From: Chloroflexota bacterium
Lineage (GTDB): Bacteria > Chloroflexota > Dehalococcoidia > Lucifugimonadales > JACPCL1
NCBI GenBank assembly: GCA_016210375.1
Contig: JACQUH010000182.1
Span: forward strand, 1-30,361
Direction: 5' to 3'
DNA length: 30,361 nucleotides
In this document: in pieces, positions 1 through 7,094 of the stretch
Layout of the letters: each line of letters begins with the position of its first letter
How positions within the stretch are numbered: position 1 is the first letter of the stretch
Made by a program: the position numbers and the translations under genes
The notes under the pieces: model-generated
Database searches by the model: none
What the model was told of the DNA's origin: nothing
Seen by the model: the letters and a program-made list of their open reading frames with translations, nothing else

Positions 1-1154
1 CGCTCGTCAAAGAGGACGCACGGGTGCAGGTTACCGTCCCCTGCGTGGAAGACGTTGGCAATGGGGAAGTCAAGGGCCTGGCCGATCTCGCCCACCTGGC
101 GGAGCACTCGTAGGAGCTGGGTGCGCGGCACCACGCCGTCTACCAGATAGTAATTGGGAGCTAGCGTCCCCAACGCCCCCAGAGCGCCCTTGCGTCCGGC
201 CCAGAGGCGGGCCCGCTCCGTCGCTTCCGTCGCCGCCCGCACCTCCGCAGCGCCCTCGTCCTGGCACAACGCCTGGGCAAGCCGGGACGCCTCCGACACC
301 TCCTCGGCGATGCCGTCCACCTCTACCAGCAGCACCGCGCCGGCGTCCTGGGGGTAGCCGAAACGCATGGCCGACTCCACCGCTTTGATGCTGAGGCTGT
401 CCATCATTTCCAGGGCCGCGGGCACCAGGCCGCTGCCGATGACCCGGGACACGGCGGCGCTGGCCTGGTCCATATGGGGGAAGACGGCCAGCAGCGTGCT
501 CACCGACTCCGGCATCGGCAGCAGGCGCACCACCACCCTGGTCACCACGCCCATCATGCCCTCGGAGCCGACGAACGCCCCTACCAGGTCGTACCCCGGC
601 CCGCCTCGGAAGCGGTCTCCCAGCCAGGCCACCGAGCCATCCTCCAGCACCACCTCCAGGGCCAGGACATGGTTGGTGGTGGTGCCGTAGCGCAGGCAGT
701 GGGGACCGCCGGAGTTCTCCGCCACGTTGCCGCCAATGGTGCAGGCCCGCTGGCTGGAGGGGTCCGGCGCGTAGTACAGGCCCAGGGGCGCAACGGCGGT
801 GGACAGGTCCAGGTTCACCAGCCCCGGCTCCACCACGGCGATACGATTGGCGGCGTCCACCTCGAGGATTCGCCTCATGCGGGTCATGGCGATCTGGATG
901 CCGTCCCCCCCGGCGATGGCCCCGCCGGAGAGGCCCGTGCCCGCGCCCCTGGGCACTACTGGCGCGCCCGCCCTGTGGGCCACGGTCACCACCCTGGAGA
1001 CCTGCTCTGCGCTGCTGGGGAAGACCACCGCCGCAGGCGTGCCCCGGTCTACCGAGCCGTCATACTCGTAGACCAGCAGGTCGTCGGGGTGGTGGATGAC
1101 GTACCTCTTGCCCACGATGCGCTGAAGCTCGCTGATCAGCCGCTTCTTGTCCAC
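1..1154 (-). CDS. glcD: FAD-binding oxidase, glycolate oxidase GlcD type (C-terminus outside window)
   Basis: The gene reads in from the left edge, giving 384 codons of a family usually about 460-480 residues, so roughly the last 80 are missing. It should oxidise a 2-hydroxy acid such as glycolate or D-lactate using FAD. The PCMH-type FAD domain is clear: PRGAGTGLSGG at residues 68-78, then CTIGGNVAENSGG at 138-150. The conserved FHAGDGNLHP motif of the FAD-oxidase C-terminal domain lies at about residue 375. The start is GTG at 1154, preceded by GAGGAAGG at good spacing; no ATG gives a better fit. It is divergent from panE. The exact substrate cannot be told from sequence, and neither glcE nor glcF is visible. 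Confidence 0.9.
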   Translation of the reverse strand, partial: MDKKRLISELQRIVGKRYVIHHPDDLLVYEYDGSVDRGTPAAVVFPSSAEQVSRVVTVAHRAGAPVVPRGAGTGLSGGAIAGGDGIQIAMTRMRRILEVDAANRIAVVEPGLVNLDLSTAVAPLGLYYAPDPSSQRACTIGGNVAENSGGPHCLRYGTTTNHVLALEVVLEDGSVAWLGDRFRGGPGYDLVGAFVGSEGMMGVVTRVVVRLLPMPESVSTLLAVFPHMDQASAAVSRVIGSGLVPAALEMMDSLSIKAVESAMRFGYPQDAGAVLLVEVDGIAEEVSEASRLAQALCQDEGAAEVRAATEATERARLWAGRKGALGALGTLAPNYYLVDGVVPRTQLLRVLRQVGEIGQALDFPIANVFHAGDGNLHPCVLFDE

Positions 1155-1271
1155 GATCCCTTCCTCGCAGGTCCTCCATCGTTCCGGACACCCGATAGTG
1201 TAACGCATCCCAGCGGCGATAGGCACGGGGTAGCCCGGCAGCGACACTCTGATCCGGTTGCGGCCAGGGTG

Positions 1272-1277
1272 TACAAT
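1272..1277 (+). promoter_or_regulatory. possible -10 box for panE
   Basis: TACAAT lies about 70 bases before the panE GTG, in the 192-base gap between the divergent glcD-like gene and panE. It matches TATAAT at five of six positions. No convincing -35 hexamer sits 16-18 bases upstream, so this is a weak call. Confidence 0.3.
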
Positions 1278-1346
1278 GCCACCATGTCCTTGCCGCTTGG
1301 CTGACAGGCCTGCGAGACTCCTGCTGACCTCTCAAAGGAGGGACAC

Positions 1347-2288
1347 GTGCGCATCGCAGTCTTTGGCGCGGGCAGCCTGGGAGGGTTCCTGGGTGCCCGC
1401 CTGGCCCACGCTGGCGAAGAGGTGGCCTTCATCGCCCGGGGCGACACCCTTCGGACCATCCGTGAGCATGGCCTGCGGGTGGAAAGCCCTCAGGGTGACT
1501 TCGTGGCCCATCCCGCCCTGGCGACAGACCTCCCTGCCCAGGCCGGCGTCGCGGATGCCGTAGTGGTAGGCGTGAAAGCATGGCAGGTGCCCGAGGCGGC
1601 GCAGGCCATCCGCCCCCTGGTGGGAGAGCACACGGCGGTGCTGCCCGTCCAGAACGGTGTGGAGGCCCCCTTTCAGCTTGCCGCCGTCCTGGGCAAAGAG
1701 CACGTCCTGGGCGGCGCCATCACCGTGGTCGTTCAGACGGTGGCGCCGGGGCATGTCCAGCACGTCACCCCCGGCGCGGACCTTTCTCTCGGCGAGCTGG
1801 ACAACCGGCGTAGCCAGCGGGTGGAGCGCCTGCGGGACGCTTTCCTGCGGGCCAGGATCAATGCGGTGATACCGGCGGACATCCAGGCAGCCCTGTGGGC
1901 CAAGCTGCTGTACATCGCAGCCATGAGCGGACTTGGCGCGGTGACTCGCGCACCCCTGGGCGCCTGGCGAGCCATTCCGGAGACCCGCGCCATGGCCCAG
2001 GAGGCGATGCAGGAGGTCTTTGCCGTGGCAAGCGCCAGGGGCATTCTCCTATCCGAGGGTGTGGTGAGGGAGATGATGGCGGTGGCCGACCGCTTTCCGG
2101 CGGAGTCCACGACCTCAATGTACCGGGACATCGCCGCCGGGCGTCCCTCGGAGCTGGACTTCATCAACGGGTCCGTGGTGCGCCTGGGCGCGGAGGCGGG
2201 CGTCCCGACTCCTGTCAACGCCTTCATCTACCATAGCCTCCTGCCTCAGGAGCGGATGGCGCGAGGGATGAGGGTGGCAGGAGTCTGA
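1347..2288 (+). CDS. panE: 2-dehydropantoate 2-reductase (ketopantoate reductase family)
   Basis: A 313-residue member of the ApbA/PanE family, which reduces 2-dehydropantoate to pantoate with NADPH in coenzyme A synthesis. The N-terminal Rossmann domain starts directly with the nucleotide-binding motif GAGSLG (residues 7-12). The conserved Asn is in VQNG (Asn103), the likely catalytic Lys is in ALWAKLL (Lys186), and the substrate-binding Glu lies in SELDF (Glu269), followed by the family's GVPTPVN ending. Length is normal. The start is GTG at 1347 with AAAGGAGG eight bases upstream. No panB or panC is nearby. The family also contains reductases of other 2-keto acids, and its position beside a 2-hydroxy-acid oxidase makes a different substrate possible. 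Confidence 0.9.
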   Translation: MRIAVFGAGSLGGFLGARLAHAGEEVAFIARGDTLRTIREHGLRVESPQGDFVAHPALATDLPAQAGVADAVVVGVKAWQVPEAAQAIRPLVGEHTAVLPVQNGVEAPFQLAAVLGKEHVLGGAITVVVQTVAPGHVQHVTPGADLSLGELDNRRSQRVERLRDAFLRARINAVIPADIQAALWAKLLYIAAMSGLGAVTRAPLGAWRAIPETRAMAQEAMQEVFAVASARGILLSEGVVREMMAVADRFPAESTTSMYRDIAAGRPSELDFINGSVVRLGAEAGVPTPVNAFIYHSLLPQERMARGMRVAGV

Positions 2289-2298
2289 CGATCCAACC

Positions 2299-2326
2299 GT
2301 AGTGGCGACGCATGCGTCGCCCCTAC
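2299..2326. repeat. 28-base palindrome (family R4), possible bidirectional terminator
   Basis: A near-perfect inverted repeat with arms GTAGTGGCGACGCA and TGCGTCGCCCCTAC and one mismatched pair. It sits between the convergent panE and the C26 hydrolase gene and overlaps the stop codon of the latter. Relatives occur at 15104-15131, 15184-15211 and 15843-15868. There is no T-run, so a terminator role is inferred only from placement. Confidence 0.7.
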
Positions 2327-3012
2327 CCGTGTCGCCTTTCGGCGCGCTCCACGAAGGCCTGGAAGACCCTGCGGAAGGCGCTGGGTACCTCGCTTTCCCG
2401 TTCGGGGTGGCACTGGAGGGCGATGACCCAGTCGTGGGCCGGGCTTTCCAGGGCCTCTATGACGCCGTCGCCCAGGGAGTAGGCCGCCGCTAGCAGGTGG
2501 GGCGACTTCTGCGCTTCCCGCAGGCCCTGGTGGTGTCGGCTGTTGAGGCGCATGAAGCCGCCGCTGCCCATGATGGCGGCCAGCTTTGACCCCGGGGCAA
2601 GGTAGACCATGTGGTGCGCGCTGGCGTCCTCGCCCTGGGGGACACGGTGGCCGGGGAGGTCCTGGATGAGCCTGCCGCCGAAGGCCACGTTGAGGAGCTG
2701 CATCCCCCGGCAGATGCCGTACACCGGCAGGTCCCGGGCCAGGGCGTGACGCAGCAGTCCCAGCTCCAACTGGTCCCTGGACGGGTTGGGCCGCCCGGCT
2801 TCAGGCTGAGGGGCCTCGCCGTAGGTTGAGGCGTCAATGTCCGGGCCGCCGGTGAGGAGAATAGCGGTCGCCCCTCCCAGCGGGTCCTCTGGGGTGAGAG
2901 GCTGGCCGGGGAGGAAGAGCCGCACCTGAGCGCCCCGGGTCTCCAGGGAGCGGATGTAGGCCAGGGCGTCCTTTTCTGTGCTGGCGGTTACGGCGATGAG
3001 GGGCGATGGCAT
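2323..3012 (-). CDS. class I glutamine amidotransferase-like / gamma-glutamyl hydrolase (peptidase C26, PuuD type)
   Basis: A 229-residue stand-alone glutamine-amidotransferase fold. The catalytic Cys is in YGICRGMQ (Cys101), and the His and Glu of the triad lie in QCHPERES (His202, Glu204). The motif GGPDIDASTYGE near 55-66 is typical of the PuuD/C26 branch, which hydrolyses gamma-glutamyl amides such as gamma-glutamyl-GABA. I chose ATG 3012 because the protein then begins PLIAVTAS, as relatives do. An upstream in-frame ATG at 3096 would add 28 residues that look unlike the family and run into a repeat. No strong ribosome-binding site precedes either start. No putrescine genes are adjacent, so the substrate is open. 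Confidence 0.85.
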   Translation of the reverse strand: MPSPLIAVTASTEKDALAYIRSLETRGAQVRLFLPGQPLTPEDPLGGATAILLTGGPDIDASTYGEAPQPEAGRPNPSRDQLELGLLRHALARDLPVYGICRGMQLLNVAFGGRLIQDLPGHRVPQGEDASAHHMVYLAPGSKLAAIMGSGGFMRLNSRHHQGLREAQKSPHLLAAAYSLGDGVIEALESPAHDWVIALQCHPERESEVPSAFRRVFQAFVERAERRHG

Positions 3013-3098
3013 GGCTCGGTCACGATACCACGACGAGGGGGTGGGGTAAAGCAATGGGTGCGCCAGGTGGAGCTTGCCGGGAGAGGCGAAGAGCATGA

Positions 3099-3144
3099 CC
3101 TGGCACTGAAGTGCCAGGTTTTGGGTTCACCTGACCCCCGACTT
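3099..3144 (-). repeat. R2 double-hairpin repeat, first part of a copy split by insertion
   Basis: Contains hairpin CCTGGCACT/AGTGCCAGG (3099-3107 and 3110-3118), then the left arm CCCCCGACTT (3135-3144) of a second hairpin. The matching right arm CAGTCGGGGG is 226 bases away at 3371-3380, followed by ACATGAAAACC as in the uninterrupted copy at 20154-20184. Other R2 copies are at 7716-7771, 19808-19853 and 20130-20184. Confidence 0.75.
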
Positions 3145-3370
3145 GTGGTCATGGACTAAACAAAGTGACTTCAATATGTCATTCTGAGCAAGTCCCGATG
3201 CCATCGGGACGCAGCGAAGAATCTAGGGCGCACCATGGGTAGAGCGTCTGGTTCCCAAGGGGGAGTTCGCAGGTAATTGTCGGAACGCCTTAGATGCTTC
3301 GGTCGTCCTTCGGCTGAAGGACTCCCTCAGCATGACATGGGGGATGTCGTCCTAAATAGTCAATGTCCAT
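3145..3370. mobile_element. R3 MITE-like element inserted in the R2 hairpin loop
   Basis: The element lies exactly between the two arms of an R2 hairpin. Its ends are imperfect inverted repeats: GTGGTCATGGACTA at the left and TAGTCAATGTCCAT at the right (11 of 14 match). Inside is the pair GTCATTCTGAGC ... AGATGCTTC ... CAGCATGACA, shared with the copy near 10081-10250. The left internal arm carries an extra small hairpin (GTCCCGAT/ATCGGGAC, 3192-3210) absent from the other copy. There is no ORF of transposase size, so it would need an enzyme supplied elsewhere. No target duplication is visible. Confidence 0.7.
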
Positions 3371-3486
3371 CAGTCGGGGGACATGAAAACCGCTCCCAAA
3401 CAAGCGGGACCGTACACCATTTGGGCGAGCCTCCATCTGGAGCGAATTGCGGCGAGACATAGGAGCTGCGGAGACGAGGGGAAGCC

Positions 3487-4026
3487 ATGCTCACCGGGCA
3501 GGAGTCGGTCATCGCCGTGGTGCGTGTCCTGGGCGCGCTGCCGGTGCTCCGCTGGCAGCTTGCCGGGGCCATCATCGCCATCCTGGTTGACTTCTCAGAC
3601 CTGTTCCTCATGGACTGGCTGGGGGGCGTCCGCAACTACCAAGCCCTGGACAAGGCGCTAGACCTCGCTTACATGGCCACGTTCCTGGTTGCCTCGCTGC
3701 GCTGGACGGGCGTGCCCCGGCGGGTCTCGGTGGGCCTCTTCCTCTACCGCATAGCAGGCGATGTGCTGTTTGAGGCGACGGGTTGGCGGCCTGTCCTGCT
3801 GCTGTTCCCCAACCTGTTTGAGTTCTGGTTCGTCTTCCTGGCTGCGTCGCGGCGCTTCTGGCCAGGTTACCGGATAACGGGCGCCCGGGCCGCCGCCTGG
3901 CTATTGCCGCTCCTCGCCCTGAAAGAGTTCCAGGAGTACGCGCTGCATGGCGCCCGCTGGCTGGACAGCTACGTGGCGGTGGACGTTGTGGTCTCCTGGT
4001 GGCGGTGGCTGACGGGGTGGTTCTAA
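3487..4026 (+). CDS. integral membrane protein of unknown function
   Basis: A 179-residue hydrophobic protein with about four or five membrane segments, roughly at residues 25-45, 57-72, 78-92, 100-120 and 132-148. Between them lie charged loops, including MDWLGGVRNYQALDKALD and an aromatic-rich C-terminus ending WWRWLTGWF. I do not recognise the family and see no catalytic motif. The start is ATG 3487, preceded by GAGGGGAAG. It is a single-gene unit: repeats lie upstream and a strong hairpin immediately downstream. The composition and the many conserved-looking Trp, Tyr and Arg residues support real coding. Confidence 0.75.
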   Translation: MLTGQESVIAVVRVLGALPVLRWQLAGAIIAILVDFSDLFLMDWLGGVRNYQALDKALDLAYMATFLVASLRWTGVPRRVSVGLFLYRIAGDVLFEATGWRPVLLLFPNLFEFWFVFLAASRRFWPGYRITGARAAAWLLPLLALKEFQEYALHGARWLDSYVAVDVVVSWWRWLTGWF

Positions 4027-4032
4027 GATGAA

Positions 4033-4071
4033 CAGAACCCAGGGGCGAGGTGGCCTTGCCCCTGGGTTCTG
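4033..4071 (+). terminator. strong hairpin after the membrane protein gene
   Basis: A 14-bp perfect stem, CAGAACCCAGGGGC (4033-4046) with GCCCCTGGGTTCTG (4058-4071), and an 11-base loop, starting seven bases after the stop codon. No T-run follows. A related hairpin built on AAACCCAGGA/TCCTGGGTTT occurs at 15142-15175, so this may be a repeat serving as a terminator. Confidence 0.55.
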
Positions 4072-4100
4072 TCTGAGCTGGGGTACCCTATGGCCCCGTG

Positions 4101-4206
4101 ATGGTCATTACCTCATTGACCTAGCGCCCTTACTCCCCTCCTTCGTCCTTCAGCCGAAGGAGGGGAGAGGTCAGAGCAGGCGCCAAACTATTTCGCTAAT
4201 GACCAT
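4101..4206. mobile_element. short R1 element with perfect 10-bp terminal inverted repeats
   Basis: ATGGTCATTA (4101-4110) and TAATGACCAT (4197-4206) are perfect inverted ends of a 106-base element. Inside is one 13-bp hairpin, CTCCCCTCCTTCG (4133-4145) with CGAAGGAGGGGAG (4155-4167). The right end, TATTTCGCTAATGACCAT, closely resembles the right end of the long R1 copy at 17091-17291. It lies between convergent genes and has no coding capacity. Confidence 0.7.
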
Positions 4207-4224
4207 TGAGCAGGGACGGTGGCC

Positions 4225-5058
4225 CTATGCCTCCTCCTCTTCCTCCTCCATGGCGGGCTCCCTGGTGAAGGGATGGCGTGGGAAAGCCTCGCTCTCCTCG
4301 CCGCTCTCCTCTTCCCACTCTGAGTTGAAGGCGGCTTCAATCTCCTCGTCCTCATCCTCCAACAGGTCCAGGTCATGGACGGAGGGTGCCAGGTAAGGCC
4401 GTAGCTGGTCGCCCCGGGTGGGGAAGGAGCTGATGCCCCGCTGGCTGGGGTGCTGGTAGGTCTCTCGGATAAGCACGGTAAGCTCTTCCCCGTGGATATG
4501 GGTCACTGCGGCTTCGTACTGGTTGCCCCCCTTCAGAAGGCGGATGAGCCGCCCAGCAAGCCGTGGCGGTACCTGCCCCAGGGCATCGCCATCGGCGTTC
4601 TGCACAATGAGATTGCGGCCTGAGACGCTCAGGGTAACCGCGTCTCCGGCGGTCAGCTTGGCCAGCACCCCTTTGCCAGCGACCTGTTCCAGCACGGTGC
4701 TGCGAGTTTTCCCGCTCTCCTCCAGGAACTGCTGTGGCTTTACCTTGCGTACCGTCCTTGGTTGCTGTCGCTCTTTGCGCAGCAAGCCCAGGCGGTCCAG
4801 GTTCTTGCGGGCTATAACGTTGCTCGGAGAAAGCTGCACAGTCCTGGTGAAAGCGGCCAGGGCCTCGTCGTACCGGCCCAGCTCCAGACAGGCTTTGCCC
4901 AGGCGGTTAAAGGACTCAACGTCGTCAGGGAACAGCTCCAGGATGGCCTGATTGACGGTGATCGCCTCCTCCCACCGGTTCTCCATGGCCAGGGCGATGG
5001 CCTCTTTCGTCTTCTCACGCCGAACCCTGGACTTGTATTCTGCTTGGTAGAGCGTCAT
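4225..5058 (-). CDS. TPR protein with a HIRAN-like middle region and acidic tail
   Basis: A 277-residue soluble protein in three parts. Residues about 10-100 form two or three tetratricopeptide-like helical repeats (for example AWLs-type spacing in FNRLGKACLELGRYDEALAAF), suggesting protein-protein contact. Residues about 135-215 contain GDAVTLSVSGRNL, then LGQVPPRLAGRLIRLL and an alternating hydrophobic stretch, which by eye resembles a HIRAN-type beta fold. The last 60 residues are strongly acidic and end in a run of glutamates. The start is ATG 5058 with AGGAAGGA at good spacing; the in-frame GTG at 5076 would place that site inside the gene. The function is unknown, and the HIRAN comparison is tentative. 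Confidence 0.8.
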   Translation of the reverse strand: MTLYQAEYKSRVRREKTKEAIALAMENRWEEAITVNQAILELFPDDVESFNRLGKACLELGRYDEALAAFTRTVQLSPSNVIARKNLDRLGLLRKERQQPRTVRKVKPQQFLEESGKTRSTVLEQVAGKGVLAKLTAGDAVTLSVSGRNLIVQNADGDALGQVPPRLAGRLIRLLKGGNQYEAAVTHIHGEELTVLIRETYQHPSQRGISSFPTRGDQLRPYLAPSVHDLDLLEDEDEEIEAAFNSEWEEESGEESEAFPRHPFTREPAMEEEEEEA

Positions 5059-5092
5059 CGCAGGTTCCTTCCTCACTTACTAGAGAAGCGGA

Positions 5093-5121
5093 ATTGTACG
5101 GGAACTTTTCGGTTAGCGCAA
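5093..5121 (-). promoter_or_regulatory. promoter of the TPR protein gene
   Basis: Read on the minus strand, TTGCGC (5116-5121) and TACAAT (5093-5098) are separated by 17 bases. Transcription would begin about 28 bases before ATG 5058. The rest of the 336-base gap up to dcd, beyond this and the dcd promoter, shows nothing else I can name. Confidence 0.45.
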
Positions 5122-5319
5122 GGGGTAGAATAGGCAGAGGCCCGATTGTTTGTACGCTGCATTCAAGCCTCCGGATTGAATTATGGGGGACGTGAACTCG
5201 GAAACTGGCGCCCATGATAGATAACGTTTTGCTGACCTCTTTGTTCCTCCTTGCTTTCGGGCGGCTCAACGCCGGGGCGTGAACCATGCGCCCAGGCAGC
5301 CAGCCAGCAGGACCTGCGG

Positions 5320-5349
5320 TTGCGGTGGCGGCGGGATGCCCGCTAGAAT
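5320..5349 (+). promoter_or_regulatory. promoter of the dcd-ribD operon
   Basis: TTGCGG (5320-5325), an 18-base spacer and TAGAAT (5344-5349) put the start of transcription near 5356, about 40 bases before the dcd start codon. The -35 box resembles that of the divergent TPR gene (TTGCG core). Confidence 0.45.
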
Positions 5350-5394
5350 GGTGGCGCATGTTCTCTAGAGAAACCTGAGCGGGTGGAGATGAGC

Positions 5395-5973
5395 GTGGTA
5401 CTGAGCGACAGAAGCATTCGGGACGAGATCCTGAGGGGCCGTATTATCATTGAGCCGTTAGGCGAGGGATGCATCCAGCCCGCCTCCGTGGATGTGCACC
5501 TGGACCGCAAGCTCCTGGTCTTCCGCAACTCCCGCAGACCCTACATTGATATCCGGGAGGACATGGAGGGCCTTACAGAGGTGGAGGTCATTCCGGAGAG
5601 CCAGCCCTTCATCCTGCACCCTGGCGAGTTCATCCTGGGCAGCACCCTGGAGGACATAGGCATCCCTGACGACCTGGTGGCGCGCCTGGAGGGCAAGAGC
5701 TCCCTGGGACGCCTGGGCCTGCTTATCCATTCCACCGCCGGCTACGTAGACCCCGGCTGGCGGGGCCACCTGACCCTGGAGCTGAGCAATGTTGCCCGCC
5801 TGCCCATTACCCTTTACTACGGCATGAAGATAGGCCAGATATCCTTCCTTCGCCTCTCCACGGCTGCGGAGCGCCTGTATGGCTCCCCGGGGCTGGGCAG
5901 CAAGTACCAGGGCCAGACGGAGCCGACCGCCAGTCGTATATACCAGGACTTCTCTACCAAACGGTCCCCCTAG
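5395..5973 (+). CDS. dcd: dCTP deaminase, probably the dUMP-forming type
   Basis: The enzyme deaminates dCTP in pyrimidine nucleotide synthesis, supplying dUMP for thymidylate. The 192 residues carry the family signatures: QPASVDVHLD (28-37), LHPGEFILGSTLE (74-86), GKSSLGRLGL (100-109, substrate-binding Ser and Arg), HSTAGYVDPGW (112-122), the catalytic Glu in TLELSN (Glu129), and the C-terminal lid GSKYQGQ. From memory it is closer to the Mycobacterium tuberculosis bifunctional deaminase/dUTPase than to the E. coli enzyme, for example in GSTLE and HSTAG. I chose GTG 5395 (protein MVLSDRS, with GGAG six bases upstream). GTG 5383 or ATG 5389 are in frame but poorly spaced. ribD starts two bases after the stop. 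Confidence 0.92.
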   Translation: MVLSDRSIRDEILRGRIIIEPLGEGCIQPASVDVHLDRKLLVFRNSRRPYIDIREDMEGLTEVEVIPESQPFILHPGEFILGSTLEDIGIPDDLVARLEGKSSLGRLGLLIHSTAGYVDPGWRGHLTLELSNVARLPITLYYGMKIGQISFLRLSTAAERLYGSPGLGSKYQGQTEPTASRIYQDFSTKRSP

Positions 5974-5975
5974 CC

Positions 5976-7094
5976 ATGGACCCGATGGACCGCGCCCTGG
6001 AGCTGGCCCGGCGCGCCCTGGGTGCCACAAGCCCAAACCCTGCTGTGGGGGCTGTGCTGGTGAAAGATGGGGTGGTGGTGGGCGAGGGCTTCACCCAGCC
6101 CCCAGGCCAGGCCCATGCCGAGATCGTGGCCCTGCGCCAGGCGGGCGACCAGGCCCGGGGCGCCACGCTGTACGTCACCCTGGAGCCGTGCTGTCACTTC
6201 GGTCGCACCTCTCCCTGCGCCAGCGCCATCATCGCCGCTGGCGTCGCCGAGGTGCGGTACGCCCTCATAGACCCCAACCCTCTGGTCAGCGGTGCAGGAG
6301 CAGCCCAGCTAGAGGCGGCGGGGATCAGGGTGGCGGCAGGGGAGGGGGCCGAGGCCAGCCGCAAGCTGAACGAGGCCTACTGCAAGTTCATCACCACGGG
6401 GATGCCCTTCGTCACCGCCAAGTTCGCCGCCAGCCTGGACGGCAAGATCGCCACCCGCACCGGCGACTCCCGGTGGATTACCGGCGTTGACGCCCGCGGC
6501 ATGGCGCACCGCCTGCGCGCCCTCTCCGACGCCGTCATGGTGGGCGTCGGGACGGCGCTGACCGACGACCCGCTGCTTACCGCCCGAGACGAGGCCGACC
6601 AGCCCCGCCCGCGCCAGCCCTTGCGTGTCCTTGTGGACAGCCACGGGCGCACGCCGGCTTCCGCACGGCTCTTCAGGGAACCCGGGCCTGTGGTTGTCGC
6701 CGGTGCGGGCATGCCTGGGGAGCACCAGGCCGCCCTGAGGGAGGCGGGCGCGGAGGTTCTGGCCTTCCCCGGCGAGGATGGCAGGGTGGACCTCAGGGCG
6801 CTCCTTGCCTACCTGGGCCGGCGCCAGATCACCAGCGTTCTGGCCGAGGGCGGCGGCACGCTGCTCGGCTCCCTCTTTGACCAGCGCCTGGTGGACAAGG
6901 TGGCCGCCTTCATCGCTCCGGTGGTCATCGGGGGCGCAAGGGCGGTGCCCGCCGTGGCAGGGCAGGGGGTGGCGACGGTGGGACAGGCGGCGCGCCTCAA
7001 GGATGTGGAGGTCCATACCCTGGGCGGCGACCTCCTGGTGACAGGGTATCCTGTGCTGGAGCACGGCAGTGCGAGTCTCTCGTCGCGAGTTTGA
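5976..7094 (+). CDS. ribD: bifunctional riboflavin biosynthesis deaminase/reductase
   Basis: It performs two steps of riboflavin synthesis: deamination of the diaminopyrimidinone product of GTP cyclohydrolase II, then NADPH-dependent reduction of the ribosyl side chain. The N-terminal deaminase domain (1-140) has the zinc and proton-shuttle motif HAE (47-49) and the zinc ligands in PCCHFGRTSPC (Cys72, Cys81). The reductase domain runs from about 144 to 372 with KFAASLDGKIA, SRWITG and the glycine-rich AEGGGTLLGSL. At 372 residues its length is normal. It is tightly packed after dcd and overlaps the next gene by 26 bases. The other riboflavin genes are not in the window. ATG 5985 is an alternative start. 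Confidence 0.93.
   Translation: MDPMDRALELARRALGATSPNPAVGAVLVKDGVVVGEGFTQPPGQAHAEIVALRQAGDQARGATLYVTLEPCCHFGRTSPCASAIIAAGVAEVRYALIDPNPLVSGAGAAQLEAAGIRVAAGEGAEASRKLNEAYCKFITTGMPFVTAKFAASLDGKIATRTGDSRWITGVDARGMAHRLRALSDAVMVGVGTALTDDPLLTARDEADQPRPRQPLRVLVDSHGRTPASARLFREPGPVVVAGAGMPGEHQAALREAGAEVLAFPGEDGRVDLRALLAYLGRRQITSVLAEGGGTLLGSLFDQRLVDKVAAFIAPVVIGGARAVPAVAGQGVATVGQAARLKDVEVHTLGGDLLVTGYPVLEHGSASLSSRV

Noticed and set aside
474..1304. A 276-codon plus-strand frame opposite the GlcD-like gene
   Set aside because: The minus-strand translation has clear FAD-binding motifs; this frame has none.
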